DNA from: Mytilisepta virgata
Taxonomy: Eukaryota > Mollusca > Bivalvia > Mytilida > Mytilidae
Assembly (NCBI GenBank): GCA_028015205.1
Contig: CM051514.1
Span: 40,874,150 to 40,938,149, forward strand
Direction: 5' to 3'
DNA length: 64,000 nt
This document shows positions 55,591-64,000 of the stretch, in pieces. The stretch's first letter is position 1. Every line of letters begins with the position of its first letter. A model generated the notes under the pieces. The model was not told the DNA's origin. It saw only the letters and a list, made by a program, of their open reading frames with translations, and searched no databases. The translations under genes were made by a program, and so were the position numbers.

Positions 55591-56357
55591 TGCAAAGTTG
55601 AATATGGTTCAGTCACAAAAAAGACAGACAATAGTATAGGAAAATTGTATCAGCACCAGTACATTTCTCCAGTGTTCATTTCTATAGCATTTTACATCTA
55701 AATCCTTATATATTTATATATTTTTTTTTTTATAAAATTGGTGATTTCTGTTCTGGGTAAAAAGCACATTCAGTTCAGTTAAATCCTGAAGTGAAGATAC
55801 ATAGTTAAACACAATGACAGGAAAAAGGCAAATTCATGAAATAGTGGTTTAGGGAAGTAGAGTCAACATTGGTTCTCAATGTCCCATTTAATCTGGGAAA
55901 AAAATTCCACGTGTTCGATTGTCTCAATGATGTTTTAAACCCCATATCTTTATATTTTGATAAGATGTGTTGATAATATATGTCATTCGTGGTAATAGAG
56001 CACATTACCTCATGTTAAGGGCCTTAGGCATATTGACAGCACACTACATAAGGGAAAAGACAATTTCATGGGAAAAAGTGGTTTAGGGAAGTTACGTCTA
56101 CATTTGTATGTGACAAAATTTAATAAACTTTGTTACTATCAATTGTTCTGAGTAATTGGGCAGTTCAAGCATACTTTATCCTCTATACAGTCTCTATTAT
56201 AAGAAATATCATGAAAAATAGTGGTTACAAGAAGTTAATCAGCATTGATACATGTACAATTTTGCTTGAAATTTTGTAGAATTATTGAACTCAGGTCAAT
56301 TTCTAAATCAGTCCTTTATGAAATATTGTAAAGAAACTTAGATTTTATTCATTAAAT

Positions 56358-56628
56358 CAATTTTAAAAGTGGGATCTTGGTAGGCGAGTGCTAGGTAGTT
56401 CGTTGTGACTACTGATGATCACTAACCTGTCAGCACTGAGGTCAGTTTGAATCTCACCTGTGGCAAGTGTGTTCTCAAGGATTGGCAATTTTCCTGCAGA
56501 AGGTCAGTGGTTCTCTCCTGAGGTACACTAGCTTCCTCCACCAATAAAACTGGCTGCCACGAAATAGCCAAATGTGCTGAAAACGGCATAAAACCCCAAC
56601 TAAACCAAACCAATTTTAAAAGTAGGAT
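56358..56628 (+). mobile_element. tRNA-derived SINE with 18-bp target duplication
   Basis: CAATTTTAAAAGTGGGAT (56358-56375) and the same with one change (56611-56628) flank a 235-bp unit. The head has a box A-like TAGGCGAGTGCTAGGTAG and a worn box B (CAGTTTGAATCTC near 56454). The body contains TCCTCCACCAATAAAACTGG and the tail AAAACCCCAACTAAACCAAA. I remember this tail, read in reverse as TTTAGTTGGGGTTTTA, from many mollusc sequences. It is an older copy than the SINE at 30397 because the box B has decayed. Confidence 0.75.
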
Positions 56629-57134
56629 TTTTGGTTAATTGTTACGTATTTATTTGTTGGTGACTATTAGCATTTTAAAATGACAGGAAATGTTAATTTT
56701 TTTTTCTTTTATTGTTAACTGAATTTATAAAATATATTTTACTTGCAATGTTTTGCCCAGTATTTCTTTAGATCAGTTAAAATTGTGAAGCCAAACTTTT
56801 TTTGATAATTAAGAATGTTGATTGTGGTAACAGTTTTAACATATTTTTAATGCTGCATATAAAATTGATAATTTAAAAGCACAAGTTACTTACCAGAAAT
56901 TTGCCCATCTGTTTTTTTCCCTTCTTTTTGAGTACATCAGTTGAATATTTGTTTGGCTTTTTACAGATATTTACAATTAAAAAAACTGTGTAATGATTGA
57001 ATTTTAACAATTGGTCATCTGACTTTCATTTGGAAAATTATTTTGCAATTTCATTTCTGTTTTTTTTTGTGATTTGTTTTATTATTATTTTTATTTTTTT
57101 ATTTTTTCTTTTAGATTTTATTATTTTTTTCTAG

Positions 57135-57362
57135 GTACCTGTGATGTTTCACAGGGGCTCAACACCCAGAGCTGCTTAGCGCGTCCCCAGGTGGTGGATA
57201 GGGGATGCCCTCTCATTAGAGGGTTGTCAGGTCATAATAAAAAAAGCCTGACAGCGGACCATAGTCGGTGACGTGTTTGGAGAAAACCACATGTCCACTC
57301 CATGCACACTAAGGATTCCATCACTAGATTTCAGGCTAAAGCCACTACAGAGGTTTAATTAT
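57135..57362 (+). other. GC-richer module at the end of duplication unit 1
   Basis: A T-rich tract ending TTTTTTTCTAG precedes about 228 bp with balanced base content unlike its surroundings. One frame reads GTCDVSQGLNTQSCLARP and QVVDRGCPLIRGLSGHNK, then stops at 57271. It resembles an exon or a fragment of a retrotransposon leader; I cannot place it by family. It ends exactly where unit 2 starts, so it may relate to the duplication breakpoint. Confidence 0.35.
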
Positions 57363-58986
57363 CAGCTTATGGCCAGTATTTGCAAAACTGATAGAAAATT
57401 TTCTCAATTCAATCAGAATGGGCAGTTCATAAGAATGTATATTTCTTAAACTTTATAAAATGCAGTATATGATATTTGTAAAACTGGTTCCTTACCTGTA
57501 ATTTAAATTATGTGACGGTTGCAAGGCACCATGTGAAAAGATGTGTATGCATAATTCTTTCTGAGGATCTGAACAATTGTCATTCCATAGTTGTGGGACG
57601 ATTAATTGCAAATTATATGCAGTTGTTCAGAGATGAACATAGCTTAACATACAACCCTATAGGAGCTTCATGTTTGATACCACAAAGCTAATTGGAACAA
57701 AACTTGACAACAATGGTCTTTAGGTAGATCCTCTTTCAGAATTATATCTGATTACCCTAGTGCCTGCTGTCCAAGATTGCTACCAGAGCCAAATAACATT
57801 GGATCCTATCGGAAATTATTTTTAAGATCTTTTTCTTGTCTGAATTTACGAAGTCAATTTGAACAAAACTTGGCAGAAAGTCCTCTGTAAGAATTGTATG
57901 TGATGACCCCACCATCCAAAATAGTGCCAGATCCAAACATAGTTTAACATAGGATCTTGAGGCAAAATTCATTGAAAGAACTTATTTGAAACCAGTGAAG
58001 AATTTGGCAAAACCAGTGAGCCATGTCCAATGTAATTTCTGTTGATTTCAGAAGCTCCATCCTCTTTCAATATCCATTGTAATCTTTACTGATTTTAGGA
58101 GGTAAGTCCATCGTTTGTAAACTGTAGTTGTTCAAATTTTCCATTGAAACCATATGGGGAAAGACATTTTTGTCAATTGCTCAGGAACTAATTGGCAGGT
58201 TGTAACCAAACTTGGTATGAATGATGAATGGAAGGACCTCTACAAACGATGTACCATTGGTTCTGGTTGGATGAACAACATGGCTGCCACAGGCCGTCTT
58301 TGATTTTTATTGGCCAATTTAAAAAAATCGGGGTTCTCCTCTGAAACTACATTATGAAATGTTTTCCAGGATTGATGACAACAAATAATCCACTTGATAT
58401 TCATATGATCAACCAACAGCTGGAAAAGGACTTTTTTGTCTTTTTATCAGGAACTAATGTACCAAAGTTAGCAAGGCATATTAAAATGATCCGTCCTTTT
58501 TTTTTTTGGGTCAAAAGTAAAATATCAAGGTTTCTTTAGCAGCAAATGGCCTAATAAAAGCCACATGACTGGTATAGGCTCACCTCCAGAAGAACCTCTT
58601 GTTTGATATTATTTTTATTTTATTTTATTTTTTTAATAAGAAATAAGAATGGTTTCATCAAATTAACCATTTAGAATATTAACTTAGTATTTTTGCTTTT
58701 TCAACAAAAAACAAAAAAAAACAAAAAGGAAATAAAAATGAAACATTGTGTGTAATAATTTGGCTTAAAATCATTATTTCGCATTTGTTTTGATATTTAA
58801 TTAAATATTTAAAGAAAAATCGTTAAATATGTACAGCAGTAAACAAAAAATTAATTTTAAATTTGATAAACATCTTTTGATGTCAGATGATAAGCAGAAA
58901 AAAGCTTAATTTATTCAACTTTTTTAAATTTCTTTTTTCTTTTGTGTTTTGATTAAGAGATGCTCAGAATTAAATTAATAATAATT

Positions 58987-59917
58987 GTCGAGCCTTCGAC
59001 TTTTGTCGAAAAAGCGAGACATAGCGATCCTACATTCCGTCGTCGTCGTCGGCGGCGTCCACAAATATTCACCCTGTGGTTAAAGTTTTTGAAATTTTAA
59101 TAACTTTCTTAAACTATACTGGATTTCTACCAAACTTGGACAGAGGCTTGTTTATGATCATAAGATAGTATCCAGAAGGAAATTTTGTAAAAAAAAAATT
59201 CCAGTTTTTCCGTATTTTACTTATAAATGGACTTAGTTTTTCTGCCAGGAAACATTACATTCACTCTGTGGTTAAAGTTTTTAAAATTTTAATAACTTTC
59301 TTAAAATATCCTGGATTTGTACCAAACTTGGACAGAAGCTTGTTTATGATCATAATATAGTATCCAGAAGTAAATTTAGTAAAAAAAAAAAAAAAATTTC
59401 CGTATTTTACTTATAAATGGACTTAGTTTTTCTGCCAGGAAACATTACATTCACTCTGTGGTTAAAGTTTTTAAAATTTTAATAACTTTCTTAAACTATC
59501 GCAATAATACATTTTTAATTTATATTCATATTTATGTCACCTGGCCTTAAACATCTTATTCTAATTCACTCTAAATGTAGTTTATGAGAAAAAAAATGCA
59601 AATTTCCTATAACCCACAATTTTCTTATTTGTACATATATTCTACTTTTTTAATTAAAGGCTAGATCATTAAGCACTTTAAAATTTGTCTTCTTTAACAT
59701 TTGTTCATTCAATATTAAATTTATGTTTCTACTCATTTATAAATCTATATATATATAATTGCATACTATATTAATTTTTTACAACAAAATCTTTTTTCAT
59801 ACATTTCAAATGTTTTATTTCATTAACTGCAAATCTATTATGTGCATTCACCTATCACACTGAAAATATAGACATCAAAAGTAGGCGAGACACTGGGTTC
59901 CACGGAACCCTTACGAA
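58987..59917 (+). mobile_element. Family C' element C5, present only in unit 2
   Basis: The start is GTCGAGCCTTCGACTTTTGTC with GCGAGACATAGCGATCC, then GTCGTCGTCGTCGGCGG. Three monomers of about 180 bp carry CACTCTGTGGTTAAAG, AATAACTTTCTTAAACTAT, GGACAGAAGCTTGTTTATG and TTCTGCCAGGAAACATTAC. The 3' end is AGGCGAGACACT and GGGTTCC-AC-GGAACCC, then CTTACGAA. Unit 1 has the unfilled site (AATAATTTTGTTAAC at about 51055), so both element borders can be read directly, within a T run. Confidence 0.85.
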
Positions 59918-61113
59918 TTTTTTTGTTAACTCAACACTCAAACACTTGAAAATAATAATTCAATAACTAATTGGTAAAATTATTAAAACCTTAAAATTTA
60001 TTTGGCTGATATGTAAAGTATTATTTTAAAAATAAAATTGGACATGATTGACCTATAGACTTTTCCCTCCTTGTTGTTATGGATACAGTTTGGTTTGATT
60101 GGTTGTTATGAAGACAGTTTGGTTTAGTACTAGTGATTGATAGTTTTTGTTGTGTTGTTTTTGTTACCAGAGTTGTTCAGGTATTTGTGTTTCTTGGTTG
60201 TCATTCATCCCCTCCCATTCAAAGACAAACTGCAGACATAAAAAATGACAGATTTTTAAATAAAAATTTTTTTAAACTTAAAATTGTTTTTCAGAAATCA
60301 GTTTTTTAATTAAAAGTGGTAGTGTTGGTAATTAACAATTATTGTAATTTGATTTTGGCATATCTCAATGATAACACTTTGTTCTCGGAAAAATTGATGA
60401 AATTATTTTTGAAAATATAATTGTTTGGAAAATTTGATTGTCTTTATTTCAATTGGTCTTATATATTTTACAATTTTTTTTAGGTATCTGATGAAACCAT
60501 TTTTTTCCAATCAGTTTTGCAAGTAAAAATATTTTTTGTTTAAATTTTATTTTTTTTTTTAAAAATTGAAATTACATTTTTAGAAACGGAGCATAACATA
60601 TTTTTTAAAAACCCCTGAAACTACTGAGCGGATTGTAACCAAACTTGGTAGGAATGATGTATGGAAGGAGGTCCTCTACAAACAATCCACTAATTGGACA
60701 ATTTTCAAAAATCTCTGGAACTACATTATGAAATGTTTAGAAACATTAAGGTTATTTTCACAGTTTGCATTTCTTTACCAGTCTTGTGGAGGATAAAGGG
60801 AAGGGGCTTACCTTCTGTAATTGGTACAGTTTACACTGGATGTGTGGAAGGGGCTAACTTTCTCCAATCAATACAGAGTGTATTCATCATATGTGGGGAA
60901 AAAGCATCTGTAATCATTGCTTCTAGCTTTACTGGACTCATCCTCTGTGCTGCATGATATCATTCAACTGAAACTGCATGAGGCATAGACTTTCTATGAT
61001 AGGGAATAAAACTCACAAAAACCAATTCTGATTTGTTAATTGTGTTTCTAAATACAAATGCTCTACCATTCATTTTTGGCATACAATAAAAGTTTTTTTT
61101 ATTTTACTACTAG

Positions 61114-62116
61114 GGCTTTCACTGCTGCTGCAGAACTTCAGGTACATTTGTATAGATAGATATACATTTTTTTAAGGACTCACATCATATATAGATATTC
61201 TTTTTTTTTTTATGTCGCATCTATATATAGAAACATACATGGAGATACATATACTATGTAAATATAGATATATAATCAAAGACATCTAGATAGATGCATT
61301 GTTAAATGATTTCACATCTATATATAGAAATATAGATAGATAAGAATAGAAAAAGAAAGAGATAGGTGAAGATGCACATTGTTTTGTGACAGTTACATAG
61401 ATAGAAAAATACATGTAGAGAGATACAAATTTACATTGTTTTATGATGTCACATCTATAGATAGAAAAATAGGTACAGATATAGATTATACGTCACATCA
61501 AAATATATAAATAAATTTATTATGACGTCAATCTAATTATAGAAATAGATAGATATATAAGAAATAATATTTGATGGTTGTTTTTATATTGTTTTACCAT
61601 AGTATTTTCCAGATTTCCATTGGAGTATCATAGAAGATTATTGACTGTTACACAGTGCAGTGAGTTGTTGATTTGATTGATTGATTGTGATTTATCTCCA
61701 AGCAGGCAAAAGATTAAAAAAAATGTTAAATGTTGAAATGCATATATAACTGCCACTCATTTCAGTAAGGGACAAGACATATTAAAATTTTAGATTCATC
61801 TTAAAGAACAATTTGAGATATTCCAGAAAAAAGTCGAAATTCTGAGTTAAAAATGACACACAGACGATTATTTGAATAGCACTCACTTGTGCAGAAGATT
61901 TAAAAGACGGAGATCATTCATACATGCAAACAAAGTAAGGTAACCTTGAAGAAAAAAAAGTGGTTTCTGCAGAAGTTAAAGTAAGACCAAATTATTATGA
62001 CTTTGCAAGCCACAGGTAGATGATGCATGTAACTTTTCACTTAGTTTTGCAGGTTTCAGAGAAAGAAGCCAAAGTTTGGTATATCTTTAGGAGCTTTGCT
62101 GATTGAAGAATGGTGA
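61114..62116 (+). pseudogene. Unit-2 copies of the possible small exons (61114-61141, 61613-61659, 62053-62116)
   Basis: The first two pieces are unchanged from unit 1. The third lacks four bases (AAAG) compared with unit 1, so the phase that links it to the second piece there now reaches an early stop. A different entry phase leaves FQRKKPKFGISLGALLIEEW open to TGA at 62114-62116. If these exons are real, only one of the two units can use this splicing chain intact. Confidence 0.25.
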
Positions 62117-62588
62117 AGTATTTCAACCAAGTAATGTATGTGGCAGATTTTTTAAGAGTCCAGGTTTTCAACTTTCATCAATATCTAGTTTCATAGATGA
62201 CACATCTTTACCCCGGATTCTTTTACATCCAGGAATTTATCTCTATCAGCTTATTTTTGCAGAGATGGGCAATGAATTTTTCATTTTTGGGAGAAATTGT
62301 GAATATTCATATTTAGATTTTTGGCTCATCTGGTCTATATAAAATTATTGTTGTTTCTGAAACTTTTATATTACACATGAAGTGAACCCTTTAGTACCCG
62401 CACATGCTGATTGTACATGAACTCGGAGCCCTTGTACTCACATGTGCAGAAAGTTTTATGTTGCATATATTTGGAGTTCTGAAACTTCTTAGGCTGGGTA
62501 TATAAGAGACCAGTTGGTACCACATGTGCAATGTACATACCCAGAAGTACTGAAAGCTCCTCTTGTGTTGTTAAGTTTAGGTTTGACA

Positions 62589-62990
62589 TGTCCTGATGTG
62601 CTGAACCTATTTGTTCCCCTTGTGCTGAAAAGTTTAGGTTGGTCATTTCCTGAAACTTTTTAGATAGGACATATATTGAGACTATTTGGTCCAACAAGTG
62701 CTGAAACTTTTACATTTTACATGTCCTGATGTGCTGAACCGTTTTGTTCCTCTTGTGCTGAAAAGTTTAGGTTGGACATGTCCTGAACTTTTTAGATAGG
62801 ACATATATTGAGACTATTTGGTCCAAGTGCTGAAACTTTTACATTTTACATGTCCTGATGTGCTGAACCGTTTTGTTCCTCTTGTTCTGAAAAGTTTAGG
62901 TTGGACATGTCCTGAAACTTTTTAGTTGGGACATATATTGAAACTTTTTGGTCCAACAAGTGCTGAAACTTTTACATTTTACATATTACA
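62589..62990 (+). repeat. 132-bp tandem repeat, three copies in unit 2
   Basis: Copies start at 62589, 62722 and 62851 with TGTCCTGATGTGCTGAACC; a partial one starts at 62991. Unit lengths are 133, 129 and 140 bp. One more copy than unit 1 shows local expansion or contraction after the larger duplication. Confidence 0.8.
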
Positions 62991-64000
62991 TGTCCTGAAG
63001 TATTGAAACTTTGTTATGCGATCATTTTATTGCAATTATCCTCGTGTGCAGAATTTCTTTAGTTTTGACATTGATAAAGGCTTTCAAAAAATCATTTTCA
63101 GCTGACAGTTAATTTTCATCATGAAAATTTCTGAAACTTTACAGAAATAGACAATTAGTGAACCTACGTTAATAGCTAGGCTTAAATTATTAAATTATTG
63201 GTCTGAAACTGTAAAATTTTTGGTTCAAACATGAAAATCTCTGAAACTTCATGTCAATAGACAGTGAACCTAAGTCCATAAGTTTACATTATTAAATTAT
63301 TGGTCTCACTAATGTAAAAATGTTGGTTCGAACATGAATTTATGAACCACTGTTTTATCTTTTGACAAAAATATAACTATTATGTTTCATAAAATGCAGT
63401 CCAGTAGATTTTTTAACTATAATTTCCTTTGTGCATATGTCACTGTAAAGTTTAAAATATTTTGCAAAATTATCAGTTTTAACTTCAGGGTCATATATTG
63501 GCAATGGACTATTTTTTTATCTCTTTCTATTTTGCATTTTACAAAATTGGTTGAATATTTTTTTTAATGATTTGAAGTCTCAGGAAATTTTCAGTTTCAT
63601 CAGATTCTAAAGGTTTAAGCAAATGTTTCTTTTAGTATACAATAATTTAAATTCAAAAATTTTACAATTACTTTCCATTGAAGAATACTAAGATCTGTGC
63701 TACACTAATACCTGCACTTTCCCTCCAAACAATCCTACACATTTAACAGTTTAAATATAAAAAATATAAATGCAAAAATAAAACCCTTTTATAATGTAGG
63801 AATATGCAACACAAATGAAATCTAAATTTTTTTTTAAAAAAAAGAAAAAAAGAAAAGTACAAAAAAACAACAAAAAATCTTAACAATAAAAACCAAAACA
63901 AAGCAATAAATAAAAATCAAAATGCTCAGCCCAAAAATATTACTAAAATTTATGGAAAGTATTTGTAAAATACTAAAATGGGAGAAAGACTATAAAACAT

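Larger units (their letters stand above)
49428..57362 (+). repeat. Direct duplication, unit 1 (7,935 bp)
   Basis: Sequence from 49428 (CAGCTTATGGCCAGTATTTG) reappears from 57363. The offset is 7,935 bp at the start and about 8,828 bp further on, the change being mostly due to one extra element in unit 2. Most 60-bp lines differ at no more than one or two positions, so identity is high. Unit 1 contains a diverged family A tail (ending near 50675), a 29-bp tandem, ATAGAT-rich DNA, exon-like pieces and a SINE. It could be a real tandem duplication or two haplotypes joined in assembly. Confidence 0.88.
57363..64000 (+). repeat. Direct duplication, unit 2 (continues past the window)
   Basis: It matches unit 1 from 49428 to about 54940. 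Differences include the C5 insertion (58987-59917), two instead of three 29-bp repeats, a 4-bp AAAG deletion at 62063 or nearby, three instead of two 132-bp repeats (62589-62990), and about 100 bp extra near 63206-63305. Scattered single-base changes are spread throughout. Confidence 0.88.

Overview
This 64-kb window is eukaryotic, AT-rich and made mostly of repeats. It looks like bivalve mollusc DNA, most likely a mussel (Mytilus or a close relative). That call rests on my memory of mytilid repeat wording at 21205-21545, 38180-38349 and 39003-39140, on tRNA-derived SINEs and on repeats with a tandem core; it was not checked by search. There are no bacterial-style gene clusters, RNA operons or CRISPR arrays. 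Only two host genes have sequence support, and both are incomplete.

Layout. 1-4.4 kb: AT-rich DNA with two short hairpin-start repeats (family B). 4.68-14.5 kb: a satellite of about 168 bp with roughly 58 monomers, which reverses orientation at a perfect-looking hairpin near 6591. 16.2-16.66 kb: the last two exons of a minus-strand gene, with a probable frameshift in an A run. 16.85-17.85 kb: a 990-bp hAT-like element with an 8-bp target duplication, packed with AAGATATCTT palindromes. 20.2 kb: a short 5' coding exon (MAVIQ) whose splice phase matches the large plus-strand exon at 43.96-44.85 kb, implying an intron of about 23.7 kb. 22.6-43.8 kb, inside that intron: a dense nest of transposable elements, including a 3.5-kb fold-back palindrome, an intact SINE and many copies of families A, B, C and D. 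44.9-49.1 kb: an A-family element carrying about 20 copies of a 166-bp monomer, then a short A element. 49.4-64 kb: a direct duplication with a 7.9-kb unit whose second copy runs off the window and carries an extra 0.93-kb family C element.

The main system is a group of non-coding repeat families (A, B, C, D). Each begins with a strong hairpin, often followed by a GTC-rich stretch. Each has a body of roughly 150-170-bp monomers, then a short sequence complementary to its own start, then a second hairpin, and often ends in CTTG or CTAG. Nested copies and duplicated segments supply uninterrupted target sites, which show insertion into TT or T runs. I infer that these are non-autonomous Helitron/Helentron-like elements (HINE-like). 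No rep-helicase gene is in the window. The supported coding content is a 299-residue Ser/Pro/Glu-rich protein with an internal 47-residue duplication, and a basic C-terminal fragment on the other strand; I recognise neither.
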